Assembly: GCA_964577195.1 (NCBI GenBank) | Contig: CAZNYF010000007.1 | Coordinates: 1 to 37,033, forward strand | DNA: 37,033 nt | Source of the DNA: HyVt-560 sp964577195 | Lineage (GTDB): Bacteria > Pseudomonadota > Gammaproteobacteria > UWMA-0217 | Direction of reading: 5' to 3' | In this document: positions 24,124 to 33,672 of the stretch, piece by piece | How positions within the stretch are numbered: position 1 is the first letter of the stretch | Layout: the number at the start of each line of letters is the position of its first letter | Translations under genes and position numbers: made by a program | The notes under the pieces: generated by a model | Databases searched by the model: none | The model's input: only the letters and a program-made list of their open reading frames with translations | What the model was told of the DNA's origin: nothing

Positions 24124-25473
24124 ATGAATCGTGTGAAAAAACCTGAATTACTCGCTCCAGCCGGCACCATGAAAAGTCTAAATTACGCGTTTGCTTTTGG
24201 CGCAGATGCCGTTTACGCCGGACAACCGCGTTACAGCTTGCGTGTACGTAATAACGAATTCCACGGTGACGCACTGCGCGAAGGCATTGCCCGAACGCAT
24301 GAGCTAGGGAAACAATTTTTTCTCACCGTCAACACCATGCCGCATAACAGCAAGTTAAAAACCTTCCTTGCGGATATGGAGCCTGTGATAGAAATGCAGC
24401 CCGACGCACTGATCATGGCGGACCCTGGCCTGATAATGCTGATTCGCGAACGCTGGCCCGAGATACCCATTCATCTTTCTGTACAAGCCAATACAGTCAA
24501 TTTTGCAGCCGTCAAATTCTGGCGCAACATGGGCGTTGAACGCATCATTTTATCGCGTGAACTTTCTCTGGATGAGATCGAAGAAATTCGTCAAGAATGC
24601 CCGGAAACCGAGCTGGAAGTCTTTGTTCACGGGGCACTTTGCATCGCCTATTCGGGGCGCTGCTTGCTATCCGGTTACTTTAACCATCGTGACCCTAACC
24701 AGGGGACTTGCACCAACGCCTGCCGCTGGGAATACAAGACCACCGCTGCCACCACCAATGCCGAAGGCGTTTATGTGCCTGAAGAAACCGTGTTGCCAGG
24801 TGATGCGCTGCAAAACGGGGGCTGTGAAACCGGTAAGCGCCACCCACTGGCGGATAAAGTCTATTTTCTGGAAGAAAAACAACGCCCTGGCGAACTAATG
24901 CCAATTATGGAAGACGAGCAAGGCACTTACATTATGAATTCGCGTGATTTACGCGCAATTGAACACATTCACAGACTGACGGAAATTGGTATTGATTGCG
25001 TCAAAATAGAAGGTCGCACCAAGTCTCACTACTATGTTGCAAGAACCGCCCAGACGTATCGCTGGGCGATTGAAGATGCCGCAGCGGGCAGACCTTTTAA
25101 TCCAAAACATGTTGGAATATTAGAAAACCTCGCGAATCGCGGCTACACCGATGGATTCTATGAGCGTCATCACACCGAAGAACGACAGAACTACCTGCAA
25201 GGAGCATCCAAAAGTCACCAGCAACAATTTGTCGGCGAAATCACCAGCGTCAACACATCAACGGGTATGGCCTTGGTCGAAGTGAAAAACAGATTTAGAA
25301 AGGGAGACAAGCTAGAGCTGATCACCCCTGAAGGAAATCACGATTTTACGCTAGAACACATCGAAGATGAGAAAGGTCAATCAATGGATGTTGCGCCCGG
25401 TAGCGGTTATCACGTGAATATTCCATTGGAAGTGGCGGAGTCTCCATATCTGATGCTGGCAAGATATTTTTAG
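24124..25473 (+). CDS. trhP: tRNA 5-hydroxyuridine synthesis protein TrhP (U32 peptidase family, YegQ)
   Basis: A 449-residue member of the U32 'peptidase' family, closest by length and motifs to E. coli YegQ/TrhP, which hydroxylates U34 of several tRNAs using prephenate; YdcP/RlhA (the rRNA enzyme) is much longer. Motifs: KPELLAPAGTMKSLNYAFAF, GADAVYAGQPRYSLR, IHLSVQANTVN and the signature VFVHGALCIAYSGRCLLSGY. Four cysteines (173, 180, 196, 200) are in the spacing expected for an Fe-S cluster. KIEGRTKSHYYVA follows in the C-terminal half. Despite the family name no protease activity is expected. Divergent from the cytochrome gene; weak ribosome binding site. Confidence 0.9.
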   Translation: MNRVKKPELLAPAGTMKSLNYAFAFGADAVYAGQPRYSLRVRNNEFHGDALREGIARTHELGKQFFLTVNTMPHNSKLKTFLADMEPVIEMQPDALIMADPGLIMLIRERWPEIPIHLSVQANTVNFAAVKFWRNMGVERIILSRELSLDEIEEIRQECPETELEVFVHGALCIAYSGRCLLSGYFNHRDPNQGTCTNACRWEYKTTAATTNAEGVYVPEETVLPGDALQNGGCETGKRHPLADKVYFLEEKQRPGELMPIMEDEQGTYIMNSRDLRAIEHIHRLTEIGIDCVKIEGRTKSHYYVARTAQTYRWAIEDAAAGRPFNPKHVGILENLANRGYTDGFYERHHTEERQNYLQGASKSHQQQFVGEITSVNTSTGMALVEVKNRFRKGDKLELITPEGNHDFTLEHIEDEKGQSMDVAPGSGYHVNIPLEVAESPYLMLARYF

Positions 25474-25514
25474 GGAAAGATCGTCAGCATGTTTACGATA
25501 TTTCATGCGTTTTC

Positions 25515-25681
25515 TTAAGGGCATCTCTAAAAATAGAAGTGCTGCTGAGGGAAATCAGGAATAGTGCATTTTTTATACTAAAATGAGGCGAATACTGGGT
25601 GTATTTAACGATTTTTTGGATAAAAAAGGTGCTGTTCATGGTTTTTCTCAGTGGTACTTGTATTTTTAGAGGTGCCCTTAA
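25515..25681. mobile_element. MITE-like element with long terminal inverted repeats
   Basis: A 159-bp AT-rich segment (25519-25677) is bounded by imperfect inverted repeats of about 35 bp. The left end starts GGGCATCTCTAAAAATA and the right end, reversed, GGGCACCTCTAAAAATA; both continue through an AAGT...CTGAG block. The flanks are TTAA on both sides (25515-25518 and 25678-25681), a likely target duplication. It contains no ORF. It ends 3 bp beyond the stop of the PEP synthase-like gene. Confidence 0.75.
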
Positions 25682-25684
25682 TAT

Positions 25685-28219
25685 CTACGCTGAAATTTGT
25701 ACGACCCCACCGGAAGCATCGCCGCGCTTGTTTCTGATCTCTTGCTCCGCATCGATCACAACCTGATGCAGGTTGAAAAACTCTTTGGGTTCAAACGTAA
25801 TATTCTCCACACCCAAATCTATTAACCAGCGCGTCATTTCAGGATGATGCGCTAGTGCTGCACCCGCAACGCCAACCGATTTACCTCGCTTATGACAGGT
25901 GTCGACAGCTAATTGAACCAGCTTTAATACGGCTAGATTTCGCTCATCAAATTGATGAAAAACCCGGCTCTCCCTATCGATCCCCATGGTTAGCTGAGTC
26001 AGGTCATCCAGACCAATCAAGATGCCATCAAAGTAATCCAGAAACTCGTCAATCAACAAAGTGTTGGCTGGAGTCTCGCACATGAGATGTATTTTTAGCC
26101 CCTGATCACCCCGGCGTAATCCAAACTTTGCCATCAGCGCCATCAACTTGCGACTCTCTTCAATGGTACGAACAAATGGCAGGACTAACTCCACATTGTC
26201 AAACCCCATTTCCTCTCGAACCGTACGAAGTGCTTCACATTCGAGTGCAAAACTTTCTTCAAATTCAGGCGCGAAATATCGAGAAGCACCACGAAACCCA
26301 ATACAGGGGTTGACCTCATGCTCTTCGAAAAATTCACCACCAAACAGCGCCGCATATTCGTTAGATTTAAAGTCACTGGCGCGAACCATTACCCGCTGCG
26401 GATAAAAAGCAGCCGCGATGGTTGCAATGCCTTCGCATAATTTATCAACATAATATTTTCGTCGGCTTGGATACCCGGCCACCAGGGCATCAACCGCAAA
26501 CTGAAGCTCTGGTTCTTGCCCCTCGTACTCTAACAATGCGCGGGGATGCACTTTAATTTGACTAGCGACGATAAATTCCATTTTCACCAGCCCCACACCC
26601 GCAGCCGGTAGTGAGGCATATTCAAATGCCATTTCAGGATTAAAAATACTCAGCATTAAATCAGTATTAGTGGCAGCCAAATCTGATGTCAGCCGCTCAG
26701 TCTGCCTAAATCGCAATTGATCCTCATAAACATAACCACGATCTCGCTCCAGGCATACGACAGTAATATCATCGCCCGTTTTAATCGCCTGGGTTGCATC
26801 TCCGCAACCAAGCACGGCCGGAACATCGTACTGCTGAGCCGTTTCAGCCGCATGGCAACAACGTCCACCCCGGTCAGTAACAAAGGCAGCAGCTCGACCA
26901 AGAAACGGCTCCAGCTCGGGAATCGTTTCTTTTACCACCAGAATTTCACCGGGTTCTAGCTTGGAGATATCGCGCAAATCAGTAACAACACGTGCCCTGC
27001 CCGCTGCTATTTTATGCCCGACACCGTTCCCGGCCACCACCATTCGACCGCGATCGAGCAGTTCAAAATCACTATAGGTTGCGCCAAAGTGTTTTTGCCG
27101 TTGATTTTTAAAGCTCAATTGGAGAATAAAAAACTTGTCACTTAAACCGTCTTTTGCCCATTCAATCGAGATAGGACTAGGACGCTGCGCCTTGTCACAA
27201 AATAATTTCTCAATCTCAACGGTCATCTTGCCCAGCGTTTGCAGCTCTTCATTAGTGAGAGAGAAACGCAGTTGCTCGCTACCAGAAACCGGAATATCCG
27301 TCGTCGACGAAGCAAGTTTTCCCTCACCAAAAATAGTCATGGTCTGCTTACTACCCAGCTGACGTTTGATGACTGGCGAATGATTCTGCTCTAGTGCCAC
27401 CTTGCTAAGTAGAAACTCATCCGGATTCACTCCACCTCTACCGATATTCTGACCCAGACCATAACTGGATGAAATCGACAAAACGCTGTCAAAACCAGTC
27501 TGAGGATCGTAAGAGAAATTTACACCGGAAGTCGCCAGATCCGCGCGCACCATTTGCTGCACGCCGATTGCGACTGAAATTTTCATTGGATTAATGTTGT
27601 GATGAATACAATACGCGACCGCCCGTTCCGAAAATAACGAGGCAAACACGCTCTTGCAGGCATTGAATAAATCTCGAAGACCAACGGTATTGAGATAAGC
27701 TGATTGCTGATTAGAATAGAGCGATGCTATTGGAACATCTTCGACTGTGAGGGAGTTTCTAACCGCTACAGGTGTCGAGACACCATCTTGTTGAAATTTA
27801 TTCTGGTAGGCCGTAGCGATTTGATCTTTTAAGTCTACGGGGATATTCCCGCGCTTTATCCAACCCCGAATTCTACGGGTCATCTTAACCAGTTGCTGCA
27901 CATCATCAGGATCGATGTCTTCCAAGGCTTCAGAGATGGGAACCAGTAATCTGTTATAACGCAAAAAGCTGTGATAAGCCGTGGTTGAAACAATGAAACC
28001 ATCAGGGATATTGATGCTGGCACTGCCACTAAAATGGGTAGCCAGCTCGACTAGTAATGCGTTTTTATGACCCACCCATGAAGATTCGACAGAGGAATCA
28101 TCAAAGTACTGGATATAGTCCCGTTTGCGATCACGCCTGTCCGCACCGCTAAAAGGACGGCTTTCTTGTTGCTGACGATTGGCGGTGTGTTTTGATCCCA
28201 CCTTTTTTAAAAAGAGCAT
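25685..28219 (-). CDS. Phosphoenolpyruvate synthase-like protein with altered active site
   Basis: An 844-residue protein with the full domain order of PEP synthase: an N-terminal ATP-grasp-like domain (AVRNSLTVEDVPIASLYSNQ, SYGLGQNIGRGGVNPDEFLL), a swivelling phospho-histidine domain (DRGGRCCHAAETAQQYDVPA, His456) and a C-terminal PEP/pyruvate-binding barrel (GVGLVKMEFI, RASDFKSNEYAALFGGEF, NPCIGFRGASRY, FDERN). The catalytic cysteine of the C-terminal domain (GICGQ in E. coli PpsA) is replaced by alanine: GVAGAA, Ala785. GSNDMTQL reads GLDDLTQL, and RTCHA around the histidine reads RCCHA. A 45-residue basic N-terminal extension precedes the domain. It may be a phosphotransfer or regulatory paralogue. 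Upstream, the AT-rich 28220-28396 holds its probable promoter. Confidence 0.85.
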   Translation of the reverse strand: MLFLKKVGSKHTANRQQQESRPFSGADRRDRKRDYIQYFDDSSVESSWVGHKNALLVELATHFSGSASINIPDGFIVSTTAYHSFLRYNRLLVPISEALEDIDPDDVQQLVKMTRRIRGWIKRGNIPVDLKDQIATAYQNKFQQDGVSTPVAVRNSLTVEDVPIASLYSNQQSAYLNTVGLRDLFNACKSVFASLFSERAVAYCIHHNINPMKISVAIGVQQMVRADLATSGVNFSYDPQTGFDSVLSISSSYGLGQNIGRGGVNPDEFLLSKVALEQNHSPVIKRQLGSKQTMTIFGEGKLASSTTDIPVSGSEQLRFSLTNEELQTLGKMTVEIEKLFCDKAQRPSPISIEWAKDGLSDKFFILQLSFKNQRQKHFGATYSDFELLDRGRMVVAGNGVGHKIAAGRARVVTDLRDISKLEPGEILVVKETIPELEPFLGRAAAFVTDRGGRCCHAAETAQQYDVPAVLGCGDATQAIKTGDDITVVCLERDRGYVYEDQLRFRQTERLTSDLAATNTDLMLSIFNPEMAFEYASLPAAGVGLVKMEFIVASQIKVHPRALLEYEGQEPELQFAVDALVAGYPSRRKYYVDKLCEGIATIAAAFYPQRVMVRASDFKSNEYAALFGGEFFEEHEVNPCIGFRGASRYFAPEFEESFALECEALRTVREEMGFDNVELVLPFVRTIEESRKLMALMAKFGLRRGDQGLKIHLMCETPANTLLIDEFLDYFDGILIGLDDLTQLTMGIDRESRVFHQFDERNLAVLKLVQLAVDTCHKRGKSVGVAGAALAHHPEMTRWLIDLGVENITFEPKEFFNLHQVVIDAEQEIRNKRGDASGGVVQISA

Positions 28220-28396
28220 TGACGGATCTTAATTATTGTTAGTAAGTCCAAGTATTATTTCAGCCAATTTTGATGCTGAAATACATAAATATTAAAATAT
28301 ACTACTCATAGACTGTAGCAGTTTATTCTCCGTTTATCTTACCAGAAATGTTAAACATCTATAAAACAGTTGTGTGAAATTTGTCATTATGTTGGG

Positions 28397-30508
28397 TTAC
28401 ACCACCCTAAATTGTGATCCTGTTCCGGTCCAGCGTCTAACAACAGGGTCAATTAATTGTGGCTGATGCTGCACAAGTTTTGCAGCGATTTTTGTCACCT
28501 CGGGAATAAGCTCCTTATCTCGAACAATATCTGCAACCCGAAACTGTAGCAATCCTGTTTGACGGGTTCCCAATAGTTCACCAGGGCCACGAATCTGCAT
28601 ATCTATTTGTGCAATTTTAAAGCCATCGGTGGTATCACGCATCGCCGCCAATCGCGCTTGGGAGTTTTCCGACAATGGCCGCCGATACATCAACACGCAC
28701 ACACTCGCAACAGCGCCACGCCCTACCCGTCCCCGCAACTGATGAAGCTGAGACAAACCCAGTCGCTCTGCGTTTTCTATGACCATCAAACTAGCATTGG
28801 GCACATCGACACCCACTTCGATGACGGTTGTTGCCACCAGTAGTGCGGTTTTACGAGACTTAAACGCGGTCATCGCCTGATCTTTTTCATCTGCCTTTAA
28901 GCGACCGTGAACAAGGCCGATGTTCAAATCCGGCAACGCTTGCTGCAATGTCTCACGGGTTTTTTCAGCGGCCTCGGCCTCTAGCAAATCAGACTCTTCT
29001 ACCAAAGTACAAACCCAATAACATTGTTGCCCTGATCGACAGGCTTTTGCCACCCGTTCAACTACCTCAGCACGCCGATCATTGACCAGAACAACTGTTT
29101 TGACCGGCGTTCTACCTGGGGGCAATTCGTCGATCACCGAGATATCCAAGTCTGCATAGGCCGTTTGTGCCAAAGTTCGGGGGATGGGGGTCGCCGTCAT
29201 GATCAGTTGATGAGGGTAAAGGTTCTGCTGTTTGCCCTTTTCACGTAATGCCAGACGCTGATGCACACCAAATCGATGCTGCTCGTCGATCACAACACAG
29301 GCAAGCCGGTAGAACTTCACATCGTCCTGAAACAATGCGTGTGTTCCCACTACGACCAATGCATCACCCGATGAGATCTGCTCTAGCATTTCTCTGCGTA
29401 CCGCTACTTTGAGCCGACCTGACAACCAGGCAACTTTAATCCCCAGAGGTAAAAACCAGGCACTCAATGTTTGAAAATGTTGCTCGGCGAGGATTTCTGT
29501 CGGAGCCATCACGGCGGCTTGAAAACCCGATTCCACTGCTTGCAAACTAGCTAACGCCGCAATGACTGTTTTGCCGCTACCTACATCGCCTTGAACCAAA
29601 CGCATCATAGGGAAAGACCGATCTAAATCCTGCTCTACTTCCGCCGCGACTCGCTGCTGTGCGCTGGTTAGCTGAAACGGTAAGCTTGCCAGAAATTTCT
29701 GTTTTAACTCACCCTTTGCCGGTAACGCTGTTGCGTGGTTTTTATCCGCTTCAAGCCTTAGTTTTCGCAATGCCAGTTGATGTGCCAGCAACTCCTCAAA
29801 TGCCAGTATTTGCTGCGCCGGGTGCTGCCCGGATTGCATCAATTCCACATCAGCATTCGGAGGTGGGCGATGTAGATAAAGCACCGCATCAGTCAATGAT
29901 GGATACGTTGTGGCGGGAAAACTCTTAGCCAGTAAATCGGCAGGTAGTAAATCAGGCAGCTGATCGATGTGGCTAAGAGCCAAATCTGTCAGCCGTCTTA
30001 AAGTGAGTTGGTGAACACCGTCCGTTGCCGGATAAATTGGTGTCAATGATGCTTCGGCTGAAGCAGTCGCCTCGGCGGTAACCACTGACACTTCGGGATG
30101 CACCATTTCCAGCATCGAAGCACCCGCCCGAACTTCACCAAAACATTGCAAGCGGACACCGGGTGCCCAGTTTTTACGTTGCTTGTCATTAAAATAGAAA
30201 AATCGTAATTGCAGCGAGCCAGTGCCATCAGAGATCTGACAGATCAACATTCTGCGACGGCGATAGGCAACTTCGGTATGCGTAACCTCGCCGGTAACGG
30301 TGATTTCGACACCGGGGCGAAGCGCACCAATCGGGGAAACACGGGTGCGATCCTGATAGCGCAGCGGTAGATGAAAGAGTAAATCCTGAACACAATGTAA
30401 ATCCAGTCGTGCCAGCTTTTCTGCCATTTTTGGGCCGACACCCTTGAGCCATTGCAGCGATTGCAACAACGGGGGTGTATTGGATTTTTTCGATTTTGAA
30501 GATGTCAT
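28397..30508 (-). CDS. recG: ATP-dependent DNA helicase RecG
   Basis: Branch-migration helicase that remodels stalled forks and recombination intermediates. 703 residues. The N-terminal wedge domain includes LQWLKGVGPKMAEKLA and DLLFHLPLRYQDRT. Walker A is GDVGSGKT, motif II is DEQHRFGVHQR, motif III is MTATPIPRTLA, and VATTVIEVGVDVPNA with QLRGRVGRG form motifs V and VI. It is the distal gene of the rpoZ-spoT-ridA-recG group, 67 bp after ridA, the order found in many gammaproteobacteria (with ridA in place of the trmH of E. coli). Confidence 0.98.
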   Translation of the reverse strand: MTSSKSKKSNTPPLLQSLQWLKGVGPKMAEKLARLDLHCVQDLLFHLPLRYQDRTRVSPIGALRPGVEITVTGEVTHTEVAYRRRRMLICQISDGTGSLQLRFFYFNDKQRKNWAPGVRLQCFGEVRAGASMLEMVHPEVSVVTAEATASAEASLTPIYPATDGVHQLTLRRLTDLALSHIDQLPDLLPADLLAKSFPATTYPSLTDAVLYLHRPPPNADVELMQSGQHPAQQILAFEELLAHQLALRKLRLEADKNHATALPAKGELKQKFLASLPFQLTSAQQRVAAEVEQDLDRSFPMMRLVQGDVGSGKTVIAALASLQAVESGFQAAVMAPTEILAEQHFQTLSAWFLPLGIKVAWLSGRLKVAVRREMLEQISSGDALVVVGTHALFQDDVKFYRLACVVIDEQHRFGVHQRLALREKGKQQNLYPHQLIMTATPIPRTLAQTAYADLDISVIDELPPGRTPVKTVVLVNDRRAEVVERVAKACRSGQQCYWVCTLVEESDLLEAEAAEKTRETLQQALPDLNIGLVHGRLKADEKDQAMTAFKSRKTALLVATTVIEVGVDVPNASLMVIENAERLGLSQLHQLRGRVGRGAVASVCVLMYRRPLSENSQARLAAMRDTTDGFKIAQIDMQIRGPGELLGTRQTGLLQFRVADIVRDKELIPEVTKIAAKLVQHQPQLIDPVVRRWTGTGSQFRVV

Positions 30509-30575
30509 TTCGATGCCGGCGCAGCCTTCTAGTCAACACACTAGAACCACAATGGCATGTTGCAGATTTCAGGTA

Positions 30576-30959
30576 TTACCCGAGCTCCAGTATCGCATCC
30601 ATCTCCACCTCAGCGCCTTTCGGCAATGCAGCAACACCAATCGCTGCACGAGCGGGATAAGGCTCAGAAAAATAGGTTGCCATCACTTCATTAACGGTTG
30701 GAAAATGCACCAGATCGGTTAGAAATATATTCAGTTTCGCAACATCGGCCAAAGACCCACCTGCCGCTTGCGCGACTGCAGCCAAATTATCAAAAACCTG
30801 CTTAATCTGTGTAGAGATATCGCCTTCTACTAACTCCATCGTCTCTGGCACTAGCGGAATCTGACCAGAAAGATAGACCGTGTTACCTGTTTTCACTGCT
30901 TGGGAATAAGTGCCAATTGCCTGTGGCGCATTGTCGGTGCTGATTATTTCACGTTTCAA
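30576..30959 (-). CDS. ridA: RidA family reactive imine/enamine deaminase
   Basis: Hydrolyses 2-aminoacrylate and related enamines released by PLP enzymes such as threonine dehydratase, preventing damage to other PLP enzymes. 127 residues. The key arginine is Arg104 in YPARAAIGV, with Glu118 in EVEMDA; the N-terminal APQAIGTYSQAV and GQIPLVPET are conserved. The gene lies between spoT and recG. Its physiological partner, the threonine ammonia-lyase IlvA, is encoded 13 kb away in this window. Confidence 0.95.
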   Translation of the reverse strand: MKREIISTDNAPQAIGTYSQAVKTGNTVYLSGQIPLVPETMELVEGDISTQIKQVFDNLAAVAQAAGGSLADVAKLNIFLTDLVHFPTVNEVMATYFSEPYPARAAIGVAALPKGAEVEMDAILELG

Positions 30960-31054
30960 TATTTCTCTCCGGTTGGTTCATGATTTCTGAAATTAGAACA
31001 CAAATATGTCATGCCAGCGAAGGTCTGACGCCAGAAACAATGGAGGCAATGGGG

Positions 31055-33328
31055 CTAAGCTAATACGCGACTAATTTTGAACACATTAGGGACAGTTCGT
31101 AGTTTGCGAATAATCGCCGCCAGATGTGATCGGTCACGAACATCCAGAGTGAAATTAATGATGGTTGAAAGCGCATCTCTATCGGTAATCGCCACATTAG
31201 TGATATCCCCCTGAAATTCTGAAATCACATTGGCAATACCTGCCAGTACACCGCGCTGACTTTTGGTGAGTACGCGGATATTGGCTGAAAAAAGGCCTTC
31301 GGTTTTATCTGCCCATTCAACAGAAATCATTCGATCGCTGGCAAGCTTGGTGTTTTTTACATTCAAACATTCGCTACGATGCAGCACCATGCCCCGCCCG
31401 GTACCCAGCAAGCCAACGATGGGATCACCCGGAATCGGTGAACAACATTTAGCACAGTTCAACACCATCCCCTGCGCACCGCGAATCACCAGAGGCTTAT
31501 CCTGCATCGTCAACGAATCCGTAGTATTTGGCGACAGTTCACTAGCCACTTGGCTGGCGAGTCTGTTTCCCATACCTAGATCAAGATACATCGCATCGGT
31601 ATCGACATATTCCAGTCTCTGCACCACTTGCTTGAGTTTTGCTGCCGGTAAACTATCCAGGTTCCCCCCAGCACTCAATAGCGCTTTTTCTAATAGAGCC
31701 CGACCTTGCTCTATAGCGTCATTGGCTTTAATGCTTTTCAAATAATGGCGTATGCCATGCCGCGCCTTGGCAGTTACCGCATAATTTAGCCAGGCAGGTC
31801 TTGGCTGTCCGTGGGTGGCGGTAATCACTTCGATTGAATTTCCATTTTGCAACGGTGTCGACAAGGGTGTTAGCTGTCGATCAATTTTTATCGCAACACA
31901 GGAATTACCAATATCCGTGTGCACCGCATAGGCAAAATCGATGCCGGTAGCCCCCCGTGGCAGCGATTTAATTTCCCCGTTAGGTGTAAATACATAAACT
32001 TCATCGGGGAACAGATCGACCTTGACGCCTTCGAGAAACTCCAGTGGATTACCCGTCTCGGCCTGCATATCCATCATGCTCTTGACCCACTCGTGGGCAC
32101 GACGCTGTACAGCAGAGGCATTTTGGTTACCCGATTTATAGTGCCAATGGGCGGCAATCCCTGTTTCAGCTAATCGATCCATTGCAACGGTGCGAATTTG
32201 TATCTCGATAGGCACGCCGTGTGGGCCAAACAAAACGGTGTGTAATGATTGGTAGCCATTCGCTTTGGGGATGGCGATATAATCCTTAAAACGGCCAGGT
32301 ACCGGCTTGTATAAAGTATGCAGCGCGCCTAGCGCAAGATAGCAGGCACTAATATCTGCGACTACGATTCGCACGGCAAAGACATCAAAAACTTCTGAAA
32401 ACTGGAGCTGCTTGGTGCGCATCTTTCGGTAAATACTCCACAGATTTTTCTCCCGACCAAAGACTTTGGATTTTATTTTTTGCTCGGTGAGCCGGTGACG
32501 AATCGTGGTTTCGACCTTCTGCACCAGCTCCTTGCGCTGTCCCTTGATGCTCTTAACCGCTTTCTCAAGCACTCTGTAGCGGTTCGGGTACAAGTGGAAG
32601 AAACCCAGTCTTTCGAGTTCTCTGCGGATGCCGCGTATTCCCAGACGCTGCGCAATGGGTGCATAAATTTCCAGCGTCTCGCGTGCAATTCGGCGACGCT
32701 TTTCAGGTTTTAAAGCGCCCAGCGTTCTCATGTTGTGTAAGCGATCAGCGAGCTTCACCAAAATCACGCGCAGGTCATTTGACATTGCCAGCATCATTTT
32801 CCGAAAATTGGCGGCCTGCGCTTCTTCCTTGGAGGTGAATTTAAGGTGCGTGAGTTTGCTGACACCATCAACAAGATTGGCGACTTCCTTGCCAAAGGTA
32901 GTTGAAACTTCAGCATGCGTTACCTTGGTATCTTCGATCACATCATGCAGGATTGCCGCAACAATGGTGTCGCGATCCATATGCATTTCGGCGAGCTGCC
33001 GGGCGACATTCAGAGGGTGGTAGATATAAGGCTCACCGCTGGCACGCGTTTGCCCTGCATGAGCTTCCGCACCAAACAGATACGCTTGATAAACGGTTCT
33101 AATCTCAGCGTCCTCAAGATACTTTTCGAGCATCGAACACAGATCACTGACTAGAAAGCGCTCGGGTTCCGAGGACTGCCGGGGTTGTGCTGAAAGCGCA
33201 GAAATCGTGCCGAGCTCATGAGAGTCATCGGCAGATGTAGATTCGCTGGAGTTGTTTTTAGACGCGCCTGATTTACTACGAAGTTTCTTCGGAATCCAGG
33301 TTTTAGTGGTTAAACGCTGCGTCCACAA
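31055..33328 (-). CDS. spoT: Bifunctional (p)ppGpp synthetase/hydrolase SpoT
   Basis: Controls the alarmone ppGpp. 757 residues. The HD hydrolase domain has the metal-binding pattern (YHPLNVARQLAEMHMD, AAILHDVIEDT, KLADRLHNMRT). The synthetase domain has FAVRIVV, GRFKDYIAIPKANGYQSLHT and IEIQIRT. A TGS domain (VYVFTPNGEIKSLPRGATGI), a helical/CC region with GMVLNCAKCCSPIPGDPIVG and a C-terminal ACT domain follow. The start appears to be TTG 33326-33328 with AAAGG 9 bases upstream; this gives an N-terminal, Ser/Lys-rich extension of about 60 residues before SDLCSMLEKYLEDAEIRTVY, longer than in most SpoT proteins I know. A later start is possible. Confidence 0.96.
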   Translation of the reverse strand: MWTQRLTTKTWIPKKLRSKSGASKNNSSESTSADDSHELGTISALSAQPRQSSEPERFLVSDLCSMLEKYLEDAEIRTVYQAYLFGAEAHAGQTRASGEPYIYHPLNVARQLAEMHMDRDTIVAAILHDVIEDTKVTHAEVSTTFGKEVANLVDGVSKLTHLKFTSKEEAQAANFRKMMLAMSNDLRVILVKLADRLHNMRTLGALKPEKRRRIARETLEIYAPIAQRLGIRGIRRELERLGFFHLYPNRYRVLEKAVKSIKGQRKELVQKVETTIRHRLTEQKIKSKVFGREKNLWSIYRKMRTKQLQFSEVFDVFAVRIVVADISACYLALGALHTLYKPVPGRFKDYIAIPKANGYQSLHTVLFGPHGVPIEIQIRTVAMDRLAETGIAAHWHYKSGNQNASAVQRRAHEWVKSMMDMQAETGNPLEFLEGVKVDLFPDEVYVFTPNGEIKSLPRGATGIDFAYAVHTDIGNSCVAIKIDRQLTPLSTPLQNGNSIEVITATHGQPRPAWLNYAVTAKARHGIRHYLKSIKANDAIEQGRALLEKALLSAGGNLDSLPAAKLKQVVQRLEYVDTDAMYLDLGMGNRLASQVASELSPNTTDSLTMQDKPLVIRGAQGMVLNCAKCCSPIPGDPIVGLLGTGRGMVLHRSECLNVKNTKLASDRMISVEWADKTEGLFSANIRVLTKSQRGVLAGIANVISEFQGDITNVAITDRDALSTIINFTLDVRDRSHLAAIIRKLRTVPNVFKISRVLA

Positions 33329-33390
33329 AACAAATAACCTTTACAAATGTGTAACGGCTCTGCTGAGCTATTGAGCAGTCACGGTTCAAA

Positions 33391-33406
33391 TAACAGTTAA
33401 CTGTTA
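33391..33406. other. 16-bp perfect palindrome between rpoZ and spoT
   Basis: TAACAGTTAACTGTTA, a perfect palindrome 21 bp beyond the rpoZ stop and 63 bp before spoT. With no loop it is more like a protein-binding site than a terminator. Confidence 0.35.
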
Positions 33407-33426
33407 AAATTAACGAATACTTAAAA

Positions 33427-33672
33427 TTAAAAACTAAGACCTGACGCTTCGAACTCATCCATAGGCATAGGATCTTTTTCAGTCAGGATATCCGCAGTGA
33501 TATTGCCTTCTGCGATTTCTCGTAATGCAATGACAGTGGGCTTATCCTGTTGTTCTTCAACGGTCGCTTCTGCGCCGTTATAAAGCTGGCGAGCGCGCTT
33601 TGCCGCAATCAGCACCATATCAAAGCGGTTTCCAACCATTTTTTCACAATCTTCAACAGTGACGCGAGCCAT
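33427..33672 (-). CDS. rpoZ: RNA polymerase omega subunit
   Basis: Stabilises beta-prime during RNA polymerase assembly and forms part of a ppGpp site. 81 residues from ATG 33670-33672 (MARVTVEDCEKMVGNRFDMV), preceded by GGAG at a 6-base spacing. That GGAG overlaps an in-frame ATG four codons upstream, so the shorter start is right. KPTVIALREIAEGNI is the usual conserved core. First gene of the rpoZ-spoT-ridA-recG group; gmk, often just upstream, is absent here. Confidence 0.97.
   Translation of the reverse strand: MARVTVEDCEKMVGNRFDMVLIAAKRARQLYNGAEATVEEQQDKPTVIALREIAEGNITADILTEKDPMPMDEFEASGLSF

Noticed and set aside
24503..24898. 131-codon ORF inside trhP
   Set aside because: It is an out-of-frame overlap of a complete, conserved U32 family gene.
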